Shown: positions 8,539 through 17,502 of the stretch, piece by piece
Layout of the letters: each line of letters starts with the position of its first letter
Numbering within the stretch: position 1 is the stretch's first letter
NCBI RefSeq assembly: GCF_026616205.1
Contig: NZ_JANHGR010000001.1
Span: 248,001 to 312,000 of the forward strand
DNA length: 64,000 bases
Direction of reading: 5' to 3'
Source of the DNA: Halolamina litorea
GTDB lineage: Archaea > Halobacteriota > Halobacteria > Halobacteriales > Haloferacaceae
Notes under the pieces: generated by a model
Seen by the model: the letters and a program-made list of their open reading frames with translations, nothing else
The model's database searches: none
What the model was told of the DNA's origin: nothing
Program-made: the position numbers and the translations under genes

Positions 8539-9339
8539 CTACTCCAGTCCGGCGAGCACCGACTCCGCCACCCGGACGCGCTCCAGTCCGCCGACGCGTC
8601 GGGCCTCGAACACCCCTCTCGCGCTCGTCGCGGCTTCCTCGTCGACGGCGAACTCGACGCCGGGGTAGTCGACGCCGGTCAGCACCAGCGGCTCGGCGGG
8701 CATCCGCGGGACGCCTTTCCCGCCCTGTAGCGACGCCTCGCCGAGGGTCTCGTCGACCCGGTCGAGCGGGTGGCCGTGGACGGCGACCTCCGCCAACACG
8801 CCGACTACCCTACGGACGAACCCCCGCGGGAAGCCGCTCGCCGCGACCGTGATCTCGAGAAACTCGCCGTCGCGATCGACGCCGACGGCCACGTCGCGCA
8901 CGGTCCCCGTCTCGTCGCTCGTGAAGTTGTGGAAGTCGTGTTCACCCGAGAGCCGCGCGGCCGCCTCGGCCGCCGCAGCGTCGTCGGCGTCGGGAGCGTG
9001 CAGGTGGTAGGTGTAGTGCCGTTCGCTGGCGGCGTGGGTCGCGTGGAACGATTCGGGAACGTCGGCGGCCGCCCACGCCCGGATCGACCCGGGAAGCCGG
9101 CCGTTGAGCGCGGCGGGCGTACACCAGTCCGGCGCCTCGAAGGCGACGGTCTGGGCGACCGCCGAGACCCCGGCGTCGGTCCGCCCGGCGGCCGCGTAGC
9201 CCGGCGGCGTCTCGCCGGCGTCGATGATCCCGGCCGTTTCGAGCGTGCCGAACAGCGTCCCCTCGACGGTTTTCACGTCCGGCTGTCGCTGGAAGCCGTA
9301 GAACGGCCGCCCGTCGTAGGCCAGCCTGAACGCCCGCAT
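8539..9339 (-). CDS. truA: tRNA pseudouridine(38-40) synthase TruA
   Basis: A 266-residue enzyme converting uridines at positions 38-40 of the anticodon stem to pseudouridine. The N-terminus MRAFRLAYDGRPFYGFQRQ and the catalytic motif GRTDAGVSA, with Asp55 as nucleophile, are diagnostic. The second half contains the F-x-N-F segment (DFHNFTSDE) and the FPRGFVRRVVGVLAEV helix, also conserved. Length is normal for archaeal TruA. The start ATG at 9339 directly follows the stop of a short upstream frame (9340-9552). Confidence 0.93.
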   Translation of the reverse strand: MRAFRLAYDGRPFYGFQRQPDVKTVEGTLFGTLETAGIIDAGETPPGYAAAGRTDAGVSAVAQTVAFEAPDWCTPAALNGRLPGSIRAWAAADVPESFHATHAASERHYTYHLHAPDADDAAAAEAAARLSGEHDFHNFTSDETGTVRDVAVGVDRDGEFLEITVAASGFPRGFVRRVVGVLAEVAVHGHPLDRVDETLGEASLQGGKGVPRMPAEPLVLTGVDYPGVEFAVDEEAATSARGVFEARRVGGLERVRVAESVLAGLE

Positions 9340-9552
9340 CTACCGCGGGACCGTGGTTACCGGCGCCGCCGGGACGCCGCCGCCTGTCTCACCGGCGCTC
9401 CCGGCCAGCGCGCGTTCCAGCCCCTCAGGCCCACGGGCCGCCACACCGACCTCGGCGGCACGCTCGCGGGCGCGCCGCGTCGCGTCGCCGCGCGCGGTCG
9501 GATTCAGCGTGGAGCCGTCCGACGCGGCCGGCAGTAACACGTCGTCGTACAC
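9340..9552 (-). CDS. short ORF abutting truA, universal-stress-protein-like N-terminus (doubtful)
   Basis: A 70-codon frame from a GTG at 9552 whose TAG ends one base before the truA ATG. It begins V-Y-D-D-V-L-L-P-A-A-S-D-G-S, which looks like the first strand of UspA proteins (compare MYDHILIGVDGSDES in the gene at 50109-50987), then continues with a helix (TRRARERAAEVGV). The other core elements of a Usp domain are absent and it ends in a Pro/Thr-rich tail. It may be a decayed stress-protein gene or a small leader protein coupled to truA. Evidence is one motif plus the tight junction. Confidence 0.35.
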   Translation of the reverse strand: MYDDVLLPAASDGSTLNPTARGDATRRARERAAEVGVAARGPEGLERALAGSAGETGGGVPAAPVTTVPR

Positions 9553-9579
9553 GGATCTCGGTTGTGTACGTCCGTGCAA

Positions 9580-9901
9580 AACGGTGCCGGCTGGCGGCGC
9601 CCGACGGGGGCGTGAAACAGCCCTCGGAGCGGGCGCCGACCCCCGCCGACACCCCTTACCTTCGAGTCGAGAACCGCGGTGCGTCCCCGTGATCCGGTCA
9701 CACGTGTACCACTTTCACTCCGGTTCGGCCAAGGTTATACCAGCCCCTTCCTAAGGTCCACACGAGCGCCGAAAGGCGATGTCCACCCACCCTATGACCA
9801 GCACCTGCCACCAACTAACACAACTACGCTTGGACTACTCCAAACGAACCGGTATCCAAACCGTTATTGCGGGTCGAACGGATAGAACTTCTCCGTCAGA
9901 G
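9580..9901 (+). promoter_or_regulatory. long upstream region of nrdJ
   Basis: About 320 bases without a convincing gene lie between the truA side and the ribonucleotide reductase. A TATA-like GGTTATACC lies at about 9730-9738; transcription from it would give a leader of roughly 210 bases before the nrdJ GTG. The stretch 9795-9815 has weak resemblance to a B12 box, but no other part of a cobalamin riboswitch could be found, so no riboswitch is called. Otherwise I see no distinct structure. Confidence 0.3.
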
Positions 9902-9976
9902 ATGTCCGACATCACCGCCACCATCGAACGCAGTATCCGGCCACAGTATGCCGCTCCCGGGGTGAGCGCGCAGTGA
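9902..9976 (+). CDS. possible 24-residue leader peptide coupled to nrdJ
   Basis: ATG at 9902 opens a 24-codon frame (MSDITATIERSIRPQ... ending VSAQ) whose TGA overlaps the nrdJ GTG as GTGA. Such 4-base overlaps are the usual signature of translational coupling in this genome. The peptide is unrecognised. It may instead be a non-coding coincidence, or the true N-terminus of NrdJ displaced by a frame change; the tight overlap favours a real small frame. Confidence 0.35.
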   Translation: MSDITATIERSIRPQYAAPGVSAQ

Positions 9977-12900
9977 GCTCACCCGACCTGGGCGCCGACG
10001 AGCTAACACTCCCGATCAAGCGCACCGCCGGCGACACCCTCGCCGACCGCCTGACTGACAACGCTTACGACAACATTCTCCCGGCGCGGTACCTCCGGAA
10101 GAACGCCGACGGCGAGGTCATCGAGAGTCAGGAGGAACTGTTCGCCCGCGTCGCGAAGAACATCGCGCTCGCCGAGGCCGTCTACGAGGCCGAGCAGCAG
10201 GGTATCGAGGTGACCGTCACCCCCGAACAGCTCAAGCCCGACCACCCGCGCCGCGACGAACTCGCCGAGGAGGTCTTCGGTAAAGGGGTCGACGCCGACG
10301 CCGACACCGAGGCCGTCCTGACCGAACACAACGTCAACAAGTTCGCCTACGACACCGTCGTCCCCGAACTCGACGAGGAGATCGCGACCACCGTGCGCGA
10401 GACCCGCGAGGAGTTCGAGACGCTGATGACGGATCTCTCCTTCATGCCGAACTCGCCGACGCTGATGAACGCCGGCGACGAACTCCAGCAGCTCTCTGCC
10501 TGTTTCGTCGACTCGCCCGGCGACGACATCACGGACATCCACCAGACGGCCAAGGAGGCCGCCGAGGTGTTCCAGTCCGGTGGCGGCATGGGCTACGCGT
10601 TCTGGAAGCTCCGACCCTACGGCGACGCCGTGGGCTCGACCGGCGGCATCGCCTCCGGCCCGATCACGTTCATGCGGACGTTCGACCAGATGTGTGAGAC
10701 GATCGCACAGGGTGGCGCCCGCCGCGGCGCCCAGATGGGCGTCATGCGCGTCTCCCACCCCGACGTGATCCAGTTCATCCACGCCAAGAACAAGGACGTG
10801 AGCCTGGCGAACACGCTCCGTCTGAACGACCCCGACGACTTCACGCACAACTCCTTTGCGGACGCGCTGGAGGAGGCCCGCGAACTCATCGACGACGAGG
10901 GTCGCGTGCCCGAACACCTGCGTAACGCCGTCGAGGGCCACCTCTCGAACTTCAACATCTCCGTCGGCATCACCGACGACTTCATGGAGGCGCTGAAGGC
11001 TGGCGAGGAGTTCACCTTCACCAACCCCCGGACCGAGGAGCCCCACGTCGCCACGCCGGAGACGAAGGAGCTCTACGACATGTTCGGGCTCGGCGAGCAC
11101 GTCGAGGTCGGCGAGGTCCTCTCGGTGCCCGCCGAGGCGCTCTGGGACCAGCTCATCGAGGGCGCCCACGAGAACGGCGAGCCGGGCGTCATCTACCTCG
11201 AGCGCGTCAACAAGCGCCACTCTTTCGACGTAGAGGAGCACCCGGACCACCGCATCCTCGCGACGAACCCCTGCGGCGAGCAGCCCCTCGAGGAGTACGA
11301 GGCCTGTAACCTCGGCCACATCAACCTCTCGACGCTCGCGGCACAGGACGCCCCTGACTGGCGCGTCTGGTCCGAGGAGCACGCCGACGAGTACGACAGC
11401 CACGAGGAAGCCGTCTCGGCGTTCCTCGACGACGCGATGAACTGGTCCGACTTCGACCACCGCATCGAGTACGGCACGCGCTTCCTCGAGAACGTGGTCA
11501 CGATGTCTGACTTCCCGGTGCCCGAGATCGAGCAGAAGGTCCGGGAGATGCGCAAGATCGGGCTCGGCGTCATGGGGCTGGCACAGCTCTACATCCAGCT
11601 GGGTGTCCGCTACGGCACCGACGACGCCGACGAGATCGCCCGCCAGCTCATGACCCACATCAACCACGGGTCGAAGGACGCCAGCCACGACCTGGCCGAG
11701 GAGCGTGGGCCCTTCGCCGACTGGGACGACTCGAAGTACGCCGACCCGACGACCTACCCCGAGTGGTTCGAGCACCACACCGGCGAGGACCCCGCCGAGT
11801 GGGAGGACGGCTACACGGTCCGCAACCACAACACGACGACCATCGCGCCGACGGGCACCACGTCGATGATCGGCAACACCACCGGTGGCTGTGAGCCCAT
11901 CTACAACGTCGCCTACTACAAGAACGTCAGCGGCGACGTGCAGGGCGACGAGATGCTCGTCGAGTTCGACGACTACTTCCTCCGAGCGCTGGAGGACAAC
12001 GGCATCGACGTGCAGGCCGTCAAGGAGGAGGCACAGGAGCAGATGGCCAACAACGAGTTCGACGGCGTCGAGGGGCTGGAGACGGTCCCGAACGCGCTGG
12101 GTGAACTGTTCGTCGTCACCGGCGACCTGAGCGCGAAGCAGCACGCCTCGATCCAGTGTGCCGCGCAGGCCGGCGTCGACTCCGCCATCTCGAAGACGGT
12201 CAACGCGCCCAACGACGCCAGCCTCGACGACGCGAAGGACGCCTTCGAGTACGTCTACGACAACGGCGGCAAGGGTGTGACCTACTACCGCGACGGCACC
12301 CGCAGCAAGCAGGTGCTCACCACGCGCGCCGACAACACCGAGTTCGCCGACGAGGACGAGGCCGCCGAGGCACTCGTCGAACAGATCACCGAGGTCTTCG
12401 GCGGCATCGAGGGCTTCCTCGACAACGAGGACGTGCAGGCCGCCCTCGACACGCAGGTCGAGCAGCTCCTCGCGAGCGCCGACGGCGACGACACGCCGCT
12501 GGGCCGCAAGCGCCCGCGTCCAGACGTGCTCCACGGCCTGACCCAGCGCATCGACACGGGCTACGGGAAGCTCTACGTCAACATCAACGAGGACCCGGCG
12601 ACCGGCGAGCCGTTCGAACTGTTCGCCAACATCGGCAACTCCGGCGGCTTCACCGCCTCCTTCACCGAGGCGCTGGCCAAGACCATCTCCACCTCGCTCC
12701 GTTCGGGCGTCGACCCCGAGGAGATCGCCAGCGAACTGCAGGGCATCCGCAGCCCGAAGGTCGCCTGGGACAAGGGCGAGCAGATCCAGTCGATCCCCGA
12801 CGCCATCGGGACGGCGATGCGACGCTACCTCGACGGCGAGATCGACGAGGCCGTGCCCCAGCAACAGACCATCGACGAACTCGACGAGGAGAGCGCCTCC

Positions 12901-13113
12901 ACGGACGGCGGTGCGACCGAGTCCCTCGGCGAGCCGACGAACGTCGACGTCGAGAGCCCCGACGGGCCCGACGGCGAGGCGGGGCAGGACGACGCCGTGG
13001 GCGACCTGATCGCCTCCGGCGAGAGTCCCGAGTGTCCCGACTGTGGCTCGATGAGCCTCTACTTCTCGGAAGGCTGCAAGACCTGCGAGTCCTGCGGCTG
13101 GTCCGAGTGCTGA
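9973..13113 (+). CDS. nrdJ: adenosylcobalamin-dependent (class II) ribonucleotide reductase
   Basis: A 1046-residue enzyme that reduces ribonucleotides to deoxyribonucleotides with a B12-generated thiyl radical, independent of oxygen. Key residues are visible: C177 in SACFVDSPGDD, and the finger-loop motif N-P-C434-G-E followed by ACNLGHINLS. PTGTTSMIGNTTGGCEP is the phosphate-binding loop near residue 620-640. The C-terminal 25 residues carry CPDCG...CKTCESCGW, a zinc ribbon with redox cysteines expected to re-reduce the active site. The region at about 820-980 (TQRIDTGYGKLYVNINED onward) is the usual extension of long class II enzymes. Start GTG at 9973, giving the normal N-terminus ELTLPIKRTAGDTLADR. 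Confidence 0.96.
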   Translation: MSSPDLGADELTLPIKRTAGDTLADRLTDNAYDNILPARYLRKNADGEVIESQEELFARVAKNIALAEAVYEAEQQGIEVTVTPEQLKPDHPRRDELAEEVFGKGVDADADTEAVLTEHNVNKFAYDTVVPELDEEIATTVRETREEFETLMTDLSFMPNSPTLMNAGDELQQLSACFVDSPGDDITDIHQTAKEAAEVFQSGGGMGYAFWKLRPYGDAVGSTGGIASGPITFMRTFDQMCETIAQGGARRGAQMGVMRVSHPDVIQFIHAKNKDVSLANTLRLNDPDDFTHNSFADALEEARELIDDEGRVPEHLRNAVEGHLSNFNISVGITDDFMEALKAGEEFTFTNPRTEEPHVATPETKELYDMFGLGEHVEVGEVLSVPAEALWDQLIEGAHENGEPGVIYLERVNKRHSFDVEEHPDHRILATNPCGEQPLEEYEACNLGHINLSTLAAQDAPDWRVWSEEHADEYDSHEEAVSAFLDDAMNWSDFDHRIEYGTRFLENVVTMSDFPVPEIEQKVREMRKIGLGVMGLAQLYIQLGVRYGTDDADEIARQLMTHINHGSKDASHDLAEERGPFADWDDSKYADPTTYPEWFEHHTGEDPAEWEDGYTVRNHNTTTIAPTGTTSMIGNTTGGCEPIYNVAYYKNVSGDVQGDEMLVEFDDYFLRALEDNGIDVQAVKEEAQEQMANNEFDGVEGLETVPNALGELFVVTGDLSAKQHASIQCAAQAGVDSAISKTVNAPNDASLDDAKDAFEYVYDNGGKGVTYYRDGTRSKQVLTTRADNTEFADEDEAAEALVEQITEVFGGIEGFLDNEDVQAALDTQVEQLLASADGDDTPLGRKRPRPDVLHGLTQRIDTGYGKLYVNINEDPATGEPFELFANIGNSGGFTASFTEALAKTISTSLRSGVDPEEIASELQGIRSPKVAWDKGEQIQSIPDAIGTAMRRYLDGEIDEAVPQQQTIDELDEESASTDGGATESLGEPTNVDVESPDGPDGEAGQDDAVGDLIASGESPECPDCGSMSLYFSEGCKTCESCGWSEC

Positions 13114-13192
13114 GCTAGCGAACCACCTTTTCGGTCGTGACGGGGTTCTTCGCCGCGACGGTTTTCTTCGCCGCCGCGGTTCGTCCCCCTCG

Positions 13193-14614
13193 CTACCGTT
13201 CTCGTCGCTGCGTCGGTTCGTCCGCTTCTTCGAGCGGGAGCGAGAGGGTGACCCGGTTCCCGTGGTCCTCCTCTGAGTGGACGCTCACGTGGCCGTTCGA
13301 CAGTTCCACGGCCCAGTAGACCAGCCAGAACCCCAAGCCGCTGCTGTGGTAGACCTGGTTCATGTCGTGGTCGCCGAGGAGCACGTCCGCCTCGATGGAC
13401 GGGATCGGCGCGTCGTCGTCCTCGACGGTGAGTTCGGCGTGGGTCCCGACCTGGCGGAGGCTGACCCCGACCCTCGGCTCGCTCTCCTCGCTGTGCTGGA
13501 TCGAGTTCTCCAACAGTTCGATCACGGCCAGCCCCAACTCCGGCCGGCCACAGACGATCGTCGGCTTCGTGATATCCGTCTCGATCACCACCCCGGCGTG
13601 GCGCTCACGGACGGTCTCGATGCTCTCGAGGACTGCCTCACCGAAGTCGATCCGCTGGCGCCCCTGTTGTTCCGTGAGGAGGTCGATGACCTCGCGCTCT
13701 TTCTCGGCGGTCTGGAGGAGTTCCTTCCCGACCCGGCGGATGACGGCGGTGTACTGGCTCGCCTCCGGAAGCTCCTCGTCGATGAGGTCGGCCTGTCCGA
13801 GGACGATGTTGAGGTCGTTCCGGAGGTTGTGTCTGAGGAGGTTGTCCATCACGACCAGTTGGCACTCTCGGCGGCGGCGGTCGGTGATGTCCCGCACGAA
13901 CCCCGTGATACGGACGACCTCGCCGTCCCGCGTGATCGGCTCGCCCTGCACCCACACCCAGCGGGTGTAGTCCTCGGCAGGGTTGACGCGGTACTCCATC
14001 TCCACCGAACGGCCGCCCGCGAGACAGGCCATCGCCTCCTCGACCGCCGGGCGGTCCTCGGGGTGGATCGCGTCGAGGAACGCCTCGGGGTGGTTCCGTA
14101 TCTCCTCGATAGGCCGCCCGAATATCCCCTCGTAGGCGGGGTTGACGAACAGCAGTTCCGACCAGTCGCCGTCGAACATCCAGAGCACGTCGCCCGCGAC
14201 GGCGGCGATCCCTTCGAGCCGGGAGGCGGTCTCGGCCCGCTCGCGTTCTGCCTCGACGCGGTCGGTCACGTCCCGCGAACTGACGACGTAGCCGTCGAGT
14301 TCGTCGTCGTTCAGGTTCGACATCCGGCTCTCCAGCCAGACCCAGTCGCCGTCGCTGGTGCGGTGGCGGTACTCGATGGTCCCTTCGCCGAGCGTCTCGT
14401 CCCGAACCATCCGGCGGAACTCCCGGCGCATCCCGTCGACGTCGTCGGGGTGGACGAACTCGAAGACGGTCCGCCCCACGAGTTCGGCCGGTTCGAACCC
14501 GAGGATGCGTTCGCACGCCCCGTTGACGTAGCTGAACGTTCCGTCATCGTCCAGGAGCACGATCTTGTCCTGAGCCTGATCGAGGAGCAGGCCGAGGGAG
14601 CCGGAACGGTCCAT
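13193..14614 (-). CDS. PAS-PAS sensor histidine kinase
   Basis: A 473-residue soluble two-component kinase. Two PAS domains (about residues 5-125 and 130-248) are each followed by a PAC-like R-D-(V/I)-TDR segment. The dimerisation helix carries H262 in NLLRHNLRNDLN, the archaeal variant of the H-box. The ATPase domain has the N-box ELLENSIQHS and a shortened G2 box, SSGLGFWLV. There is no transmembrane segment, so it should sense an internal signal (redox, light or ligand). The ATG at 14614 was chosen because upstream sequence in this frame is arginine-rich noise overlapping the next gene. No response regulator is adjacent. Confidence 0.88.
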   Translation of the reverse strand: MDRSGSLGLLLDQAQDKIVLLDDDGTFSYVNGACERILGFEPAELVGRTVFEFVHPDDVDGMRREFRRMVRDETLGEGTIEYRHRTSDGDWVWLESRMSNLNDDELDGYVVSSRDVTDRVEAERERAETASRLEGIAAVAGDVLWMFDGDWSELLFVNPAYEGIFGRPIEEIRNHPEAFLDAIHPEDRPAVEEAMACLAGGRSVEMEYRVNPAEDYTRWVWVQGEPITRDGEVVRITGFVRDITDRRRRECQLVVMDNLLRHNLRNDLNIVLGQADLIDEELPEASQYTAVIRRVGKELLQTAEKEREVIDLLTEQQGRQRIDFGEAVLESIETVRERHAGVVIETDITKPTIVCGRPELGLAVIELLENSIQHSEESEPRVGVSLRQVGTHAELTVEDDDAPIPSIEADVLLGDHDMNQVYHSSGLGFWLVYWAVELSNGHVSVHSEEDHGNRVTLSLPLEEADEPTQRRER

Positions 14615-14676
14615 TCGCGGGTATCTTGACCCCGTGTGGGGAAAACACCCACGGCGACTCCCGCCTCGAGCCCTTG

Positions 14677-16197
14677 CTACGCCTGCACCGTCTTCCGCAC
14701 CCAGCCGGTCGCCCCCGAGGGGAACCCGTCCTGTTCCGTCTCGGTCTGGACCTCCCCGGTGCCGTCGATGGCTCGGACGACCACCTCGTGTTCGCCCGAC
14801 TGCTCGTACTCGTGTCGCCACATCCGCCACGCGTCGGCGGCCTCGCCCGTCGCCTCGGGCTCCTCCTCCCCGATCGGTGTCGGGCCCGGGAGCGTGTCGC
14901 TCAGGGTCGCCTCGGTCCACGAGTCCCCGCCGTCGGTCGAGACCTCGACGGCGTCGATCCCGCGCGTGCCGGCGTAGGCGTGGCCGCCGACGCGGACGAC
15001 GCCGTCCTCGATGGTCGTGCTGTGGAGTTTGGCGACGGTGTTGACCTCGCCGGTGCCCTCCCAGCCACGCTGCTCCCAGTAGCCCTCCTCGGGTTCCTCG
15101 CGGATCTCGATCTCGGTGAGCCACTTCGCGTTGGTCTCGCCCCAGTGGCCCGGGACGAGCGTTCGGAGGGGTGCGCCGTGGCCCCGAGGCAGCGGGCGGC
15201 CGTTCATCCCCCATGCGAGCAGGCCGGGATCGAGCGCCTCCCGGGGGAACGAGACGAAGTAGTCGTCGTCGCCGTGGAGCGTCACACAGCACGTCTCGGG
15301 GGCGTCGACGGCCTCCAACACCGCCGCGACGGGGACGCCGTCCCAGAGCGCGGTGTCGGCTTTGGTGCCGTTGATCTTGTCGCTCACACAGCGCAGCGTG
15401 ACGAACCGGCGCTCGCCGCCCAGTTCCTGCAGTTCCTCCAGCGTGAACGTCCGCTCGGTGCCGACCTCGCCGGTGACCGCGAGTTGGTAGCTCGTCGGGT
15501 CGATGTTGGGGTTCGTGGGCGCGATGTCGACGGTGTAGAACTCCTCGGAGACCAACGGCTCGGCGCCGGGCAACGAGAACGAGCGGTCATCGGCCGCCGA
15601 GAGCAGCGACGCGGCGGCGGGGTCGGGCGGCTGGCGGTCGTCGCCGGTGTCGGGTTCGCGGGTCCGGATCACGCCGAGCACCACCCCGGCGACGACGGCT
15701 GCGCCGGCCTGGAGCAGGCGACGGCGACCGGGCGGGTCCTCGGTCCCGGTCCCGCTCGCGCCGACCGGGCCACTCAGATCGAGCGAGAGGCTCGCGGCGG
15801 CGGCGACGACTCCGGCGCCCAGTCCCGCGCCGAACGCGCTCGTGGCGCTGCCCGTCAGGAGCGCGGTGAGGGCGCCGACGAGCAGGACCGTCACGCCTGC
15901 CCGGAGGGCGGCTCCTTCGGTGACGCGGCCGGCGGCGAGCGCGGCGGCGCCGTAGACCAGCACGAGGAGGACGCCGCTGCCGAGCAGTAACAGCGGCTGG
16001 GCGAGGTCCCTGAGCGCCCCGATACCGGCGGCGACCAGCAGGCCCGGCAGCGTGTCCCGCACGACCGCGGCCGTACTCGGGAGGACGAACCCGGGGGTGT
16101 TCCCGATCGCCACCAGCGAGCCGACCACGGCGCCGATGGCCGTCAGCAGTGCGACCCCGATCTCGGCGGCGTCGAGGCCCCGAACGCGGCGGTTCAT
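14677..16197 (-). CDS. membrane-anchored molybdopterin oxidoreductase (sulfite oxidase family)
   Basis: A 506-residue protein. Residues 1-140 form four or five membrane helices; a basic RRRLLQAGAAVVAGVVLG segment at about 158-175 resembles a Tat-type or signal-anchor element. The catalytic domain follows, with C270 in VTLRCVSDKINGTKADTALWDG as the expected Mo-cofactor ligand, and PRGHGAPLRTLVPGHWGETNAKWLTEI typical of the family. The C-terminal dimerisation domain shows GIDAVEVSTDGGDSW. The catalytic part probably faces outside. The substrate is unknown; sulfite or another S/N-oxide is likely, using family knowledge. Confidence 0.88.
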   Translation of the reverse strand: MNRRVRGLDAAEIGVALLTAIGAVVGSLVAIGNTPGFVLPSTAAVVRDTLPGLLVAAGIGALRDLAQPLLLLGSGVLLVLVYGAAALAAGRVTEGAALRAGVTVLLVGALTALLTGSATSAFGAGLGAGVVAAAASLSLDLSGPVGASGTGTEDPPGRRRLLQAGAAVVAGVVLGVIRTREPDTGDDRQPPDPAAASLLSAADDRSFSLPGAEPLVSEEFYTVDIAPTNPNIDPTSYQLAVTGEVGTERTFTLEELQELGGERRFVTLRCVSDKINGTKADTALWDGVPVAAVLEAVDAPETCCVTLHGDDDYFVSFPREALDPGLLAWGMNGRPLPRGHGAPLRTLVPGHWGETNAKWLTEIEIREEPEEGYWEQRGWEGTGEVNTVAKLHSTTIEDGVVRVGGHAYAGTRGIDAVEVSTDGGDSWTEATLSDTLPGPTPIGEEEPEATGEAADAWRMWRHEYEQSGEHEVVVRAIDGTGEVQTETEQDGFPSGATGWVRKTVQA

Positions 16198-16288
16198 GCT
16201 GGCCGATGGGGCGCTACGGGGGAAAACGTTCGCCCCGTGGCACGCGTTGACGCGATAGGTTTTCGTCGGTCGATCACGACCCCCGGGT

Positions 16289-16423
16289 ATGAGCGACGCC
16301 GAGGGGACGACGCCGCCGGGCCGGCCCTGCCCGCGCTGCGGGGAGACGATGGTCCACCGCCACTGTGAGTACGTCTGCCCGCAACACGGCGTGATCTACG
16401 ACTGTGCGGACACGTTCTACTGA
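16289..16423 (+). CDS. HVO_2523-family zinc finger microprotein
   Basis: A 44-residue protein, MSDAEGTTPPGRP followed by CPRCGETMVHRHCEYVCPQHG and VIYDCADTFY. Cysteines and histidines are spaced C-x2-C...H-x-H-C...C-x2-H...C, matching the small haloarchaeal HVO_2523 type. It is a divergent neighbour of the molybdoenzyme and stands just upstream of crtB in the same orientation. Zinc binding is likely; partner and role are unknown. The Cys pattern makes chance translation improbable. Confidence 0.75.
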   Translation: MSDAEGTTPPGRPCPRCGETMVHRHCEYVCPQHGVIYDCADTFY

Positions 16424-16521
16424 GCCGAGCAACGTGCCACGGGGCCGTACAGTTAAGCCATTGCCACGCAAAGCTTGCACATACACCGACAGCGTCGCCG
16501 TGGCGCCGACGGTCCCCCACC

Positions 16522-17475
16522 ATGGTCGAACAACGACAGCTCGCTCGAAGCAAGGAGATCCATCGGACCACGGGTCGGACGTTCTACGTCGCCACCCGGT
16601 TCCTCCCGGAGCGAGTCCGCCACCCAACGTACGTGCTCTACGCCTTCTTCCGCGTCGCCGACGAGGTCGTCGACGGTGATAACGACCTCTCGCCGACGGA
16701 GCGCGCCGAGCGCCTCGAGGAGTTCCGTCGCGCGGCGCTGGGTGAGGAACCGACCGACGACCCGGTGATCGCCGCCTTCTCGGAGATCCGGGAGCGCCAC
16801 GGTATCCCCGCATCCGACGTGAACACGTTCGTCGACGCGATGGCGACCGACGTGGAGAAAGCCCGCTACGAGACCTACGACGAACTCCGTGAGTACATGG
16901 ACGGTTCGGCCGCCGCCGTCGGCCGGATGATGACCTCCGTGATGGCCCCCGAACAGGCCCAACAGGCGCTCCCGGCCGCGACGGCGCTCGGCGAGGCGTT
17001 CCAACTCACCAACTTCGTCCGGGACGTGCGCGAGGACGTCATCGACCGCGACCGCATCTACCTCCCCGCCGAGACCCTCGAAGCCCACGGCGCCAGCCAC
17101 CGACAGATCAGCCGCCTGGAGTTCGACGAGAACGTCGCGGGCGCGGTGCAGGCCGAACTCTCCCGCGCGGAGGCGCTCTACCGCGACGGCGTCGCCGGCA
17201 TCGAACTGCTCCCGAAGGACTGTCAGTTCCCCGTCTTGCTCGCGGCCATCCTCTACGTCGACCACCACCGGCTGATCCGGGACCTCGACTACGACGTGGT
17301 GTCGACGACGCCCTCGCTGTCGACCCCGCGGAAGCTCTGGCTCGCCGCGCGGGCACGCTACGCCTGGTGGCGCAACCCCGACCCGCGGACGGTGTTCCGC
17401 TCGGTCAGCGCCATTCCCAGCGACGACACCGACCACCGGCTCCACCGTGCGATGGGCCGGCTCCCGGTCCCCTGA
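16522..17475 (+). CDS. crtB: phytoene synthase
   Basis: A 317-residue head-to-head prenyl transferase that condenses two geranylgeranyl diphosphates to phytoene. The two Mg/diphosphate motifs are present: D47-E-V-V-D51 in FFRVADEVVD, and NFVRDVREDVIDRDRIYLP around residue 160-178. The YVATRFLPERVR segment near the start also fits the family. ATG at 16522; a TATA-like AGTTAAG lies at about 16450. It supplies the precursor for the crtD-lyeJ-cruF pathway encoded 2-5 kb away on the other strand. Squalene synthase is a less likely alternative given the context. Confidence 0.92.
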   Translation: MVEQRQLARSKEIHRTTGRTFYVATRFLPERVRHPTYVLYAFFRVADEVVDGDNDLSPTERAERLEEFRRAALGEEPTDDPVIAAFSEIRERHGIPASDVNTFVDAMATDVEKARYETYDELREYMDGSAAAVGRMMTSVMAPEQAQQALPAATALGEAFQLTNFVRDVREDVIDRDRIYLPAETLEAHGASHRQISRLEFDENVAGAVQAELSRAEALYRDGVAGIELLPKDCQFPVLLAAILYVDHHRLIRDLDYDVVSTTPSLSTPRKLWLAARARYAWWRNPDPRTVFRSVSAIPSDDTDHRLHRAMGRLPVP

Positions 17476-17502
17476 TACGGACCGACGACGCCCGTTTTCG
17501 GC

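Noticed and set aside
9795-9815. B12-box-like sequence upstream of the B12-dependent reductase
   Set aside because: Only about 12 of 16 positions resemble the box and no other conserved cobalamin riboswitch element could be found; such switches usually control B12-independent reductases.
13114-13192. Functional RNA or gene between nrdJ and the convergent kinase
   Set aside because: Only a short C/T-rich stretch with CCTTTTCGG, compatible with a terminator but not distinctive enough to call.
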